A stretch of DNA of 64,000 nucleotides from Mangrovibacterium lignilyticum (GTDB taxonomy: Bacteria > Bacteroidota > Bacteroidia > Bacteroidales > Prolixibacteraceae), in contig NZ_WKLH01000003.1 in NCBI RefSeq assembly GCF_010882175.1, positions 620,001 to 684,000 of the forward strand, given 5' to 3'. Shown piece by piece: positions 8,950-17,220 of the stretch. The position numbers and the translations under genes were made by a program. Positions within the stretch are counted from its first letter, which is position 1, and each line of letters begins with the position of its first letter. The notes beneath the pieces were generated by a model. It saw only the letters and a program-made list of their open reading frames with translations. It searched no databases and was not told the origin of the DNA.

Positions 8950-11049
8950 ATGAGAAAACTAGTCTATTTATTTTTAATGATTCCTATGATTTCATTTTCG
9001 CAGCAATTAAAATATCCGAAAACCTCCAAAGGTGATATCACTGACGAGTATTTCGAGACGGTAGTTGAAGATCCGTACCGTTGGCTGGAGGATGATAATT
9101 CAGCTGAAACCGAACAGTGGGTTCGGGACGAAAATGAAGTGACTTTTGCTTACTTGAAAGAGCTGCCTAATCGGGATAAGATAAGCCAACACTTAACCAG
9201 CCTGATGAACTACGAACGCTTTGGCGCACCGTTTAAAAAAGGCGGAAAATATTTCTATTTTAAAAATGACGGTCTGCAAAATCAAAGTGTGCTGTACATG
9301 ACTGATTCGTTGGCAAGTGATGCTTCTGTTCTGCTGGATCCCAATACCTTGTCGGACGATGGTACTGTTGCTTTGTCAAGCGTGACGATTTCAGACGATG
9401 CAAAGTATCTCGTGTACTCGATCGCCCGCAGCGGATCTGACTGGAACGAGATTTTTGTAAAGAATATTGAAAGCGGTGACATGTTGGATGATCATCTGGT
9501 TTGGGTGAAATTCTCCGGCCTGTCCTGGTACGATGGGGGGATTTTCTACAGCGCCTATGATGCCCCGGAAGCCGGAAGCGAGTTGTCTAAATCCAATGAA
9601 TATCAAAAAGTTTTTTACCACAAAATAGGGACTACTCAATCGAAAGATGTGTTAATCCAGGAATCGACTGAACATCCCAAGAGAATGTATGGTGCCGGAG
9701 TCACCGAAGATAAACGCTTTCTTGTTTTGTCGTCAAGTGAAGGAACAAGTGGTAATGCGGTGTCGATAAAGGATCTGTCGGGTAAAACGGCCGGTTTTGT
9801 TCCGTTAATGGAAAGCTACGAGTACGATTTTGACGTAGTTGAAAATATAGGAGATGGCCTTTTTGTAAAAACAAATTATAAAGCGCCCAGGTACCGACTG
9901 GTTAAAATCGATTTTAAAAACCCCGTGGAAGATGAATGGGTGGAGATATTGCCGGAGCAGGAAGATGTATTGGAATCTGTTTCCTTCAATGGTGGAAAAA
10001 TCGTAGCGCAATATATGAAAGATGCCCACAATATTGTAAGCGTTTACGATGTCGACGGAAAATTTGACTATGAACTGACGCTTCCGGGACTGGGATCGGT
10101 TGGTGGATTTACCGGTAAAAAAGAGGAAGACGAGTCCTTCTTCAGTTATACTTCGTTCAACACGCCGGGAGAGATCTATAAGTATAATTTTGCCACGAAG
10201 TCGCTGGAATTGTATTTTCGTCCGAAAGTGGATTTTAACCCGGATGACTTTGTTGTGAAGCAGGAGTTTTACACTTCAAAAGACGGAACTAAAGTGCCCA
10301 TGTTCATTGTGCACAAAAAAGATATTCAACTTAAAGGAGATAACCCGGCTTTGCTTTATGGCTACGGTGGTTTCAATATAAGTCTGACTCCTTCTTATTC
10401 TTCTACACGAATGGTGTTTTTGGAGAATGGAGGCGTCCTGGCGATTGCGAACCTTCGCGGTGGCGGAGAGTACGGCGAAGATTGGCACAAAGCGGGAACC
10501 AAACTGCAAAAGCAAAATGTGTTCGACGATTGCATTGCTGCTGCTGAGTTCCTGATAAGCTCGAAATACACCAAGGCGGATAAACTGGCTCTGCAAGGCG
10601 GTTCAAACGGGGGATTGCTGGTTGGTGCAGTTGTGAATCAACGTCCTGATTTGTTTAAGGTGGCTTTGCCTGCAGTAGGGGTGTTGGATATGCTGCGTTA
10701 CCAGGATTTCACAATTGGTTGGGCTTGGGCCGGTGATTACGGGCGTAGCGACGACAGCAAGGAAATGTTTGACTATCTGTATGCTTATTCACCATACCAC
10801 AATCTGAAAAAAGGTGGTCGGTATCCCGCTGTATTGGTAACGACAGCCGATCACGATGATCGCGTGGTGCCGGCGCACTCGTTTAAATATGCGGCTCGGT
10901 TGCAGGAATACAATGCGGGCGAATTGCCAACACTGATTCGCATTGATACGAAAGCTGGTCATGGCGCTGGAAAGCCCACCGCTAAAGTCATTGAAGAGTA
11001 TACCGATGTTTGGGCTTTTACATTTTATCATCTCGGATTGAAAATGTAG
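8950..11049 (+). CDS. Prolyl oligopeptidase family serine peptidase (S9A)
   Basis: A 699-residue exported peptidase that cleaves short peptides after proline. The signal peptide is MRKLVYLFLMIPMISFSQ, so it is periplasmic or secreted. An N-terminal strand (YPKTSKGDITDEYFETVVEDPYRWLED split around residues 19-45) leads into a beta-propeller, then a C-terminal alpha/beta hydrolase domain from about residue 430. The catalytic triad is visible: Ser552 in GGSNGG, Asp at 636/637 in DHDDRVVPAHS, His671 in AGHGAGKP. Length is normal for the family. It appears to be monocistronic, with a terminator 40 bases downstream. Confidence 0.95.
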   Translation: MRKLVYLFLMIPMISFSQQLKYPKTSKGDITDEYFETVVEDPYRWLEDDNSAETEQWVRDENEVTFAYLKELPNRDKISQHLTSLMNYERFGAPFKKGGKYFYFKNDGLQNQSVLYMTDSLASDASVLLDPNTLSDDGTVALSSVTISDDAKYLVYSIARSGSDWNEIFVKNIESGDMLDDHLVWVKFSGLSWYDGGIFYSAYDAPEAGSELSKSNEYQKVFYHKIGTTQSKDVLIQESTEHPKRMYGAGVTEDKRFLVLSSSEGTSGNAVSIKDLSGKTAGFVPLMESYEYDFDVVENIGDGLFVKTNYKAPRYRLVKIDFKNPVEDEWVEILPEQEDVLESVSFNGGKIVAQYMKDAHNIVSVYDVDGKFDYELTLPGLGSVGGFTGKKEEDESFFSYTSFNTPGEIYKYNFATKSLELYFRPKVDFNPDDFVVKQEFYTSKDGTKVPMFIVHKKDIQLKGDNPALLYGYGGFNISLTPSYSSTRMVFLENGGVLAIANLRGGGEYGEDWHKAGTKLQKQNVFDDCIAAAEFLISSKYTKADKLALQGGSNGGLLVGAVVNQRPDLFKVALPAVGVLDMLRYQDFTIGWAWAGDYGRSDDSKEMFDYLYAYSPYHNLKKGGRYPAVLVTTADHDDRVVPAHSFKYAARLQEYNAGELPTLIRIDTKAGHGAGKPTAKVIEEYTDVWAFTFYHLGLKM

Positions 11050-11087
11050 CTGAAATCTTCGGTAAAACGTTTTATAAATGTATTTTA

Positions 11088-11122
11088 GATCCCGGGAACC
11101 AACGAATTCCGGGATTTTTTTG
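11088..11122 (+). terminator. Rho-independent terminator after the prolyl oligopeptidase
   Basis: The stem ATCCCGG / CCGGGAT with a 13-base loop is followed by seven T. The ATG of the kinase gene starts about 5 bases after the T-run, so it may receive only read-through or have a promoter inside the previous gene. Confidence 0.8.
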
Positions 11123-11126
11123 TGCT

Positions 11127-11768
11127 ATGGATATCAATTATTTGGTTGTTGAGGGGAATATCGGCGCAGGCAAGACGAGCCTGACTAAGATGATTGCGAA
11201 AGAATTTGGAGCCAGGATGTTGCTCGAAGGGTTTGAGGACAACCCCTTTCTGCCCAAATTCTACCAGGAGCAGGATAAGTATGCCTTTCCGCTTGAGATG
11301 TCGTTTTTGGCCGACCGGTACAATCAGCTGAATAAGCATATCCGGGAGTTTGAGCTTTTCAGTTCATTTGTGATTTCCGATTATTACTTTGTCAAAAGCT
11401 TGATTTTTGCACAGAATACCTTGAGCAAGGATGAGTATAAATTGTACCATCGTTTCTTCAATATTATTTACGATCGGATTCCGAAACCGGACTTGTTTGT
11501 TTATCTGCATGTTCTTCCTGAAAACCTTTTGAAGAATATCCGTAAAAGAGGGCGGGATTATGAACAGGGAATCAGTATGAAATATCTTTCTCAAATTGAG
11601 AAAGGATACTTCAGTTTCTTTAAACAACAACCTGATTTTCCTATCGTGTTGATAGATACCAATCAGGCGGACTTTGTCAGGCATGATAAGGATTACAGAA
11701 AGATTCTTGGTATTATATTTGATAATGATCACCGTCCCGGAATAAACCGGTTCATATTAAGTGAATGA
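11127..11768 (+). CDS. Deoxynucleoside kinase
   Basis: A 213-residue kinase that phosphorylates deoxynucleosides in the salvage pathway. The P-loop VEGNIGAGKTSL is at residues 7-18, ADRYNQL contains the DR pair of the family, and a lid region KRGRDYEQG lies in the second half. The frame is open back to 11010, inside the previous gene, but the ATG at 11127 places the P-loop at the usual position and is chosen here. Sequence cannot distinguish deoxyadenosine from deoxyguanosine or broad specificity. Thymidine is probably handled by the separate type II kinase at 60365. Confidence 0.9.
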   Translation: MDINYLVVEGNIGAGKTSLTKMIAKEFGARMLLEGFEDNPFLPKFYQEQDKYAFPLEMSFLADRYNQLNKHIREFELFSSFVISDYYFVKSLIFAQNTLSKDEYKLYHRFFNIIYDRIPKPDLFVYLHVLPENLLKNIRKRGRDYEQGISMKYLSQIEKGYFSFFKQQPDFPIVLIDTNQADFVRHDKDYRKILGIIFDNDHRPGINRFILSE

Positions 11769-11848
11769 ACGCTTTAACGGTCTAAAAACAACTCAATTTT
11801 TGTATATTCGTAACGGTTGGAAAGACTAATCATTTTAATAATGCTACA

Positions 11849-13603
11849 ATGAAACATTTTAACTTTAAATCTCTAGCTTCTATTGCTATAGCATCGGTGG
11901 TTTTATCGAGCTGTGCAAGTCTTCAAAAAATGAAAAAGAATGCTGATGATATCAGCTTCAAAGTAACTCCTGAGGTTTTGGAAACTCACGCCGGCGACGT
12001 TGATGTTGCCATCAATGGTGTTTTCCCTGCTAAATATTTCAACAAGAAAGCGACTGTGGTTGCGACTCCTGTGTTGACTTATGAAGGTGGTGAAACTGCC
12101 TTTGAACCAGTAACTGTACAAGGAGAAAAAGTAAGTGCAAATAACAAGGTAGTTAGCTACACTGACGGAGGAAACTTCAGTTATAAAGACGCTGTACCTT
12201 TTACCGATGATATGCGGAAATCGGAGCTGGTTATCCGGATGACTGCTTCAAAAGGTAGCAAAAGTGTAGACTTTGAACCAATTAAAGTTGCCGATGGTGT
12301 TTTGGCGGCTCCAACTTTGGTGGTGAACTTCCCGTTCGCAATCATTGGCGTTCAACGTGAAAAGAACCTGACCGGTGTTTACGATCCAAACATTGATCCG
12401 TTTCAACGAATCGTTCCTGATTCATACACGGCAGATATTCGCTACCTGATTAACAGTGCTGTTTTGAGAAACAGTGAGTTGAAAAGCGAGGATATCGAGA
12501 AATTAAAAGAATACACTAAAGACGCTTTCGACGCAGAACGTAAAGAATTGAAAGGTGTTGAAGTTTCAGCTTACGCTTCACCTGATGGTGCATTGGATTT
12601 CAACACTAAACTGTCTGAAAAACGTGAAGGAACTTCAAGTAATTACGTAGAGAAGCAGCTGAAGAAAGAAAAAATTGAAGCTGAATTGAAATCTAAGTTT
12701 ACTCCGGAAGACTGGGACGGTTTCAAAGAATTGATGGAGAAATCAAACATCCAGGACAAAGAATTGATCTTGCGTGTGCTGTCAATGTATTCAGATCCAG
12801 AAGTACGCGAACGCGAAATCAAAAACTTGTCACAGGCTTTCACAAGCGTTGCTGATGAAATTCTGCCCCAATTGCGTCGTGCAAAAATTACGGCCAGCGT
12901 TGAGCTGATCGGTAAAACAGACGAAGAAATTATGGACCTGGCCAATGGTAATCCATCGGCTCTGAATCCTGCTGAATTGTTGTACGCTGCAACTTTAACA
13001 GACGATAAAGAAAAGCAATTGTACATTTATGGCGCCATGACTGAAGTTTATCCGAACGACTGGAGAGGATATAACAACAAAGGTATGGTACTGGCTCAAC
13101 AAGGTAAATTTGAAGAAGCAAAACCATTGTTCGAGAAAGCTGAAAGCTTAAGTACAAGCGAACCAATCATCAAAAACAACTTAGGTGCTTGCGCGTTGGT
13201 TGCCGGTGATGTTGCTAAAGCTGAAGAGTTGTTTGGTGCTGCATCAGGTGCCGGTTCTGAAGTGAACAACAACTTGGCTATTGTTGCCATCAAAAAAGCC
13301 GAATACGAAAAAGCAGTTAAACTGTTAGACGGTACAAATACACCAAACGAAGGTTTGGCAAAAATCATGGTTGGCGACAACAGCGGCGCTCTGAAAGCAT
13401 TGGAGAACTGCCCATGGGAAGGTTGCTACATGACCGAATATTTCAAAGCAATTGTTGGCGCTCGTACAGCGAAAGAAAACCTGATGTACGAAAGCCTTGA
13501 AAAAGCAGTTTCAATGAATGCTGACCTGAAATCTAAAATCGCTACTGATTTGGAATTCGCGAAGTATTTTGACGAAGCTCGTTTCCAGGAAATTGTAAAA
13601 TAG
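11849..13603 (+). CDS. Lipoprotein with OmpA-like and TPR regions
   Basis: A 584-residue lipoprotein with lipobox LSSC (Cys at about residue 22). Residues 25-160 look like beta-sandwich material. A middle part (about 190-290) has SAVLRNSELKSEDIEKL and VEVSAYASPDG, resembling the OmpA/MotB peptidoglycan-binding pattern with an AxxDG turn. The region from about residue 375 carries tetratricopeptide-like helices (GYNNKGMVLAQQGKFEEA, PIIKNNLGACALVAGD). It may tether the outer membrane to the wall or scaffold an envelope complex; this is inference. A near-consensus -7 box TATATTCG lies at 11803-11810, and a strong terminator follows. Confidence 0.8.
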   Translation: MKHFNFKSLASIAIASVVLSSCASLQKMKKNADDISFKVTPEVLETHAGDVDVAINGVFPAKYFNKKATVVATPVLTYEGGETAFEPVTVQGEKVSANNKVVSYTDGGNFSYKDAVPFTDDMRKSELVIRMTASKGSKSVDFEPIKVADGVLAAPTLVVNFPFAIIGVQREKNLTGVYDPNIDPFQRIVPDSYTADIRYLINSAVLRNSELKSEDIEKLKEYTKDAFDAERKELKGVEVSAYASPDGALDFNTKLSEKREGTSSNYVEKQLKKEKIEAELKSKFTPEDWDGFKELMEKSNIQDKELILRVLSMYSDPEVREREIKNLSQAFTSVADEILPQLRRAKITASVELIGKTDEEIMDLANGNPSALNPAELLYAATLTDDKEKQLYIYGAMTEVYPNDWRGYNNKGMVLAQQGKFEEAKPLFEKAESLSTSEPIIKNNLGACALVAGDVAKAEELFGAASGAGSEVNNNLAIVAIKKAEYEKAVKLLDGTNTPNEGLAKIMVGDNSGALKALENCPWEGCYMTEYFKAIVGARTAKENLMYESLEKAVSMNADLKSKIATDLEFAKYFDEARFQEIVK

Positions 13604-13635
13604 TTCCCCAGGGGAATAAACGCATAAGTTGATAA

Positions 13636-13674
13636 GGGCTGTCCGATGTAATTTCGGACAGCCTTTATTTTTTG
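13636..13674 (+). terminator. Rho-independent terminator with GGCTGTCC core
   Basis: The stem GGCTGTCCGA / TCGGACAGCC is followed by TTTATTTTTT. The same GGCTGTCC/GGACAGCC core occurs in hairpins at 44890 and 50784. Confidence 0.92.
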
Positions 13675-13728
13675 TGGCTGCGTAGGCTAACCCATGGACA
13701 GAACGTTCGCCGAAACTTTTCTTCGCGG

Positions 13729-14001
13729 AAAAGCTGTTGGAGCCCTCTTGGAGCCTGTTCGAGGTGTGTTGACGGCTGTATAACGACTTGTGACGGCTGT
13801 ATAACGACTTGCGACGGCTGGATAAGCACTTGCGACGGCTGTATGACGACTTGTGACGGCTGGATAGGGAATTGCGACGGCTGTTTAAGGTCTCGGAGCT
13901 TCTGGATAAGCACTTGTTACGGCTGGACTCGGTCTTGCGGATTCTGTATAAGGACTTGTGACGACTGGATAAGCCTTCGTCAAGGCTGTAGAAGCTCTTG
14001 G
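13729..14001. repeat. 21-bp tandem repeat array, about 13 units
   Basis: Thirteen consecutive 21-base units stay in exact register. The clearest unit is GACGGCTGTATAACGACTTG plus T, seen at 13771 and 13792; others start at 13813, 13834, 13855, 13876, 13897, 13918, 13939, 13960 and 13981, with weaker units at 13729 and 13750. The bases CTG at unit positions 6-8 are kept in every unit, while the edges drift. Because 21 is a multiple of three, open frames run through on both strands (a C/W-rich heptapeptide on plus, QPSQVVI-like on minus). Neither has a convincing start or ribosome site, and the plus frame runs into the convergent methylase gene, so I treat the array as probably non-coding. Confidence 0.9.
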
Positions 14002-14121
14002 AACTCCAGTCTTTTAAGTGTCGGGAAAAGCCGGCTGGTCGGCCTCCAAAACGAGACCGGGAACCGGCAGTCCCGGCGGGTTTTTAATGAGCGGGAAGGC
14101 GCTTGCCGGGGGCATTGGCAA

Positions 14122-14670
14122 CTACCCGGGGCTGGATGCTGTCCACTTCATCTTTTTAAATAAGTCCCAAAGGACAATGCCCGCGCTGACCGAAACATTG
14201 AAAGAATGCTTGGTGCCAAACTGGGGGATCTCGATCGCACCGTCACACAAATCGACCACCTTTTGCTGAACGCCTTTCACTTCGTTGCCAAAGACCAACG
14301 CGATTTTTTCGCCCGGTTTGGGGGTGAAATCCGGCAGCATAATGCTTTTATCGATTTGCTCAATGGCATAAACGGTATATCCTTGTTCTTTCAGCTCGTT
14401 AACCGCATCCGCTGTTTTTTCCAGGTATTTCCAGTCGACGGTCTTTTCGGCATCCAAAGCAGTCTTGTGGATTTCCTTATTCGGAGGTGTTGCGGTAATG
14501 CCGCACAGGTAAATTGCGTTAATCAGCAAGGCATCAGCGGTTCGGAAAAAAGAGCCGATGTTGTTGCAGCTTCTGACATTGTCTAAAACGACAACGATTG
14601 GCATTTTGCCGGTCTCCTGGTATTCTTCCGGATTTAACCGGTTTAGTTCGTTTGTTCGAAGTTTTCGCAT
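14122..14670 (-). CDS. TrmH/SpoU-family RNA 2'-O-methyltransferase
   Basis: A 182-residue SPOUT-fold methylase. The three SpoU motifs are visible: motif 1 LDNVRSCNNIGSFFRTAD, motif 2 KIALVFGNEVKGV, motif 3 IEIPQFGTKHSFNVSVSAG. The frame could begin at a GTG at 14688 overlapping the upstream gene, but the ATG at 14670 gives a normal start. It is the second gene after arginine deiminase on the same strand (11-base gap). The target RNA (tRNA or rRNA) cannot be deduced from sequence alone. Confidence 0.9.
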   Translation of the reverse strand: MRKLRTNELNRLNPEEYQETGKMPIVVVLDNVRSCNNIGSFFRTADALLINAIYLCGITATPPNKEIHKTALDAEKTVDWKYLEKTADAVNELKEQGYTVYAIEQIDKSIMLPDFTPKPGEKIALVFGNEVKGVQQKVVDLCDGAIEIPQFGTKHSFNVSVSAGIVLWDLFKKMKWTASSPG

Positions 14671-14681
14671 ATTAAAGTCGT

Positions 14682-15953
14682 TTACCACTGCACATTTTTA
14701 CGGCGGAACGGCATAGTCATACACCGTGCACCGCCGCCTCCGCGCGCCAGTTCAGAACCGGCAATGGTGATCACACATTTTTTGTTGGTTGGAATTTGAG
14801 ATGTTCCGTCGATAATGTTTTTGGCCTTGATGACCTCGAAGCCGTGCTTGTTCAGTTCCTCGACCGTGTTTACATTGCGCTCGTAACCGATGATCTGTCC
14901 CGGGGCAATCGCGAAGAAATTAGCACCGCTATGCCATTGTTCCCGTTCCTGCGTCCAGTTGTCGTTTCGCCCTCCGCAGTAAATTGGTTCCATGTCAATT
15001 CCCAGTTTCTTCAAGGCTTTCACCAGGTTTTTTTCTTCCTCTATTTTAGTCACTTCACCATTTTCGATCTGAATATGGATGGTATGGTAGCGCGTTGTCC
15101 CCAAAATCAGGGGCTCGTAAACCATGCAGGCATCGCGGTCCAGGAAGGTGAAAACCATATCGAGGTGAATAAATGATTCGGGCATATCGGGAAGTTCCTG
15201 AATCAAGACATGACGGATCGGTTCTTTCTTCGCTTTGATACTTTCCAGAATGAAATCGATTCCCTGTGTAGACGTTCTGATTCCTGTCCCAATGACCAGA
15301 ACATCCTTCCGGGCAACCTGGAAATCGCCGCCTTCAATGGAAATGTTTTTAGAGACCGGAATGTTCCCGGGCTTTTGCGAATTGAGCGTCGTGGCTTCAA
15401 TTCCCGGGTGGTTTTTGAAGATCGCTTCCATGATCAGCGCTTCGCGGTCCCGAACGGTATTGGCCATTTTCCCGATCACCACTTCGTCGCAAAATGACAT
15501 GGAGGCGTCGCGGGTAAACAGGAAATTGTGCAGCGGCCACAGGCTGAACCGTTCCTGACTTAAATAGCGGGTCAGGTTATTGCGTTTAATCGGCACTCCT
15601 TGTATCAGTTGCCGTGCCAGTTCCGGTGATTTTAAGTCCAGTAAATCCGGTAGAATCTCATAGGCGTTCTCCTGAAAACAGATTTCTTGCAAGAGGTCTT
15701 GTCTGACCTGGTCTGTTTTCAAAATCTCGGCCAGCAAATCCGTCACTTCGTAGCATTTGCTTACTTGCGATAAAACACCTTTCAACTGGCTGTACTCTTC
15801 GCTGGCAACCGAGAGGTTTAAAATATCACTGTAAAGTGCTCGTTTGGCTGTTTCCGGTGTCATTTCTTCCACCTCAAGGCCTGGTGTATGAACAATCACT
15901 CCTTCAAGTTCCCCAAACTCGGAAGTAACATTCACTTTCATTTTGTCGGTCAT
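14682..15953 (-). CDS. arcA: Arginine deiminase
   Basis: A 423-residue guanidine-group modifying enzyme that hydrolyses L-arginine to citrulline and ammonia. Family motifs are in order: LFTRDAS, SIEGGDFQVA, HLDMVFTFLDRD, and the C-terminal RGGGGARCMTMPF with the nucleophilic Cys about 13 residues from the end. Length is normal. The frame is open to 15968, but the ATG at 15953 is preceded by AAAGGGG at ribosome-site distance, so the shorter start is chosen. Ornithine carbamoyltransferase, carbamate kinase and the ArcD antiporter are not adjacent, so a complete fermentative arginine pathway is not shown here. Confidence 0.88.
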   Translation of the reverse strand: MTDKMKVNVTSEFGELEGVIVHTPGLEVEEMTPETAKRALYSDILNLSVASEEYSQLKGVLSQVSKCYEVTDLLAEILKTDQVRQDLLQEICFQENAYEILPDLLDLKSPELARQLIQGVPIKRNNLTRYLSQERFSLWPLHNFLFTRDASMSFCDEVVIGKMANTVRDREALIMEAIFKNHPGIEATTLNSQKPGNIPVSKNISIEGGDFQVARKDVLVIGTGIRTSTQGIDFILESIKAKKEPIRHVLIQELPDMPESFIHLDMVFTFLDRDACMVYEPLILGTTRYHTIHIQIENGEVTKIEEEKNLVKALKKLGIDMEPIYCGGRNDNWTQEREQWHSGANFFAIAPGQIIGYERNVNTVEELNKHGFEVIKAKNIIDGTSQIPTNKKCVITIAGSELARGGGGARCMTMPFRRKNVQW

Positions 15954-15978
15954 AAATACCCCTTTCAACTATTTTCAA

Positions 15979-15986
15979 CAAAGATA
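15979..15986 (-). promoter_or_regulatory. Candidate -7 box for the arginine deiminase operon
   Basis: On the minus strand this is TATCTTTG, matching TAnnTTTG, about 25 bases before the chosen start. No good -33 element was found. The same octamer stands before the genes at 18636 and 29291. Confidence 0.45.
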
Positions 15987-16062
15987 ATAACTCGCTTCAA
16001 TGCAGAATCTTTATCCTGATTTTCATTTTCGATTAATAACACATTATCTTCGTTGTTGAGTC

Positions 16063-16656
16063 ATGAGAAAGCTAATTGTAATACTGGTTCTGGTAGTTGC
16101 TTTGGGTGGCGTTGATCGAGTTAGCGCACAGGAGCAGGATTCTGTTCATTATTTGGAGGGAATAAAATACGATGGCGATACCATACCTCATGTGTCCTTA
16201 AATCCGATTCCGGTATATCCGGGTGGAAAGTATAAATCGAAACGACTCCAGCGAAAATATTGGCGGCTGGCAGCCAAGGTGAAGAAAGTTTACCCGTACG
16301 CCAAACTTGCGGCTCAGCTTCTCGATGAGTATGAAGTAAAATACGAGGCAGCCAATAATCCGAAATTGAGAAAGAAGTATTTAAAGGAAGTTGAGCAAAA
16401 GCTTTTCGATCAATATGGGCCGGAGCTGAAAAAACTTTCCATCTCTGAAGGGCGAATTCTGATCAAGCTGATTGATCGGGAAACTCAACATACCTCTTAC
16501 GAGCTGATCAAGGATTTGAAAGGCGGTGTTTCTGCCTTTTTCTGGCAGGGAATGGCTCGTTTATTTGGGAATAATCTGAAAGATGAATATGATCCGGTTG
16601 AAGAGGATCGGATGATTGAGGAGATTATTTTTTTTATTGAAGCCGGTGTAATCTGA
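16063..16656 (+). CDS. DUF4294 family exported protein
   Basis: A 197-residue protein with signal peptide MRKLIVILVLVVALGGVDRVSAQ. The body matches the Bacteroidota DUF4294 family (KYWRLAAKVKKVYPYAKLAA, ISEGRILIKLIDRETQHTSY, FFWQGMARLFGNNLK). Function is unknown. The protein is basic and helical and is presumably periplasmic. Its TGA overlaps the ATG of the next gene (TGATG), so the two are translationally coupled. A near-consensus -7 box TATCTTCG lies at 16045-16052. Confidence 0.88.
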   Translation: MRKLIVILVLVVALGGVDRVSAQEQDSVHYLEGIKYDGDTIPHVSLNPIPVYPGGKYKSKRLQRKYWRLAAKVKKVYPYAKLAAQLLDEYEVKYEAANNPKLRKKYLKEVEQKLFDQYGPELKKLSISEGRILIKLIDRETQHTSYELIKDLKGGVSAFFWQGMARLFGNNLKDEYDPVEEDRMIEEIIFFIEAGVI

Positions 16657-17216
16657 TGAAAAGGACTTTTGTTGCGATAAAAATTGAGCTTCAGCCAGCT
16701 TTTCAGGAATTGATTGGGAAGTTGAAGCGGTCTTTGGACGGAGAAAAGATCCGGTGGGTGATTCCGGAAAACTTTCACCTGACCCTGCACTTTTTCGGTA
16801 ACACGGAAGCGGACGATGTAGCGGTCTTAATTGAGCTTTTTCAGGATTTTGCGGAAGCAGAGCCGCCCATTAATTTTAAGCTGAAGGCGATCAGCTTCTT
16901 CAAAAAAAGGCTTCAGCCGAAGGTTTTATTTGTTGATGTTGCCGAAGCCGATGAGTTGGAGAAGTTAGCCGAAAAGCTTCATGAGGTTCTTGTTGATAAG
17001 GGATTCGCGAAAGCTGAGCACGCGTTCCACCCGCACCTGACAGTTGCGCGCATTAAACACCTCGACGACAAGGAGCGTTTTCTGCAGGTATTGAAACAAT
17101 TTAGTGAAAGCCCCGAGCAGTTGGTCGAAGCAACTGAACTGGTTTTCTATGAAAGTGTGGTAAGGCCCGACGGTCCTGTTTACAGACCGATAAAGACGTT
17201 CGAATTGAATGGTTGA
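16656..17216 (+). CDS. thpR: RNA 2',3'-cyclic phosphodiesterase (2H family)
   Basis: A 186-residue member of the LigT/ThpR branch of 2H phosphoesterases. The two catalytic HxT motifs are visible: NFHLTLHFFG (about residues 44-53) and FHPHLTVARI (about 125-134). Enzymes of this family open 2',3'-cyclic phosphates on RNA ends. It starts inside the stop codon of the DUF4294 gene. Its stop lies only 4 bases from the stop of the convergent sugar-transferase gene, and no terminator separates them. Confidence 0.92.
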   Translation: MKRTFVAIKIELQPAFQELIGKLKRSLDGEKIRWVIPENFHLTLHFFGNTEADDVAVLIELFQDFAEAEPPINFKLKAISFFKKRLQPKVLFVDVAEADELEKLAEKLHEVLVDKGFAKAEHAFHPHLTVARIKHLDDKERFLQVLKQFSESPEQLVEATELVFYESVVRPDGPVYRPIKTFELNG

Positions 17217-17220
17217 GGGT

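Noticed and set aside
13665-13913. 82-codon minus-strand frame with QPSQVVI repeats
   Set aside because: Same array read on the other strand; it ends in the terminator of the preceding gene and no start signal is visible.
13672-14163. 163-codon C/W-rich frame through the 21-bp array
   Set aside because: It starts at a GTG inside a terminator T-run, lacks a ribosome site, and overlaps the convergent methylase gene; open only because the repeat unit is a multiple of three.
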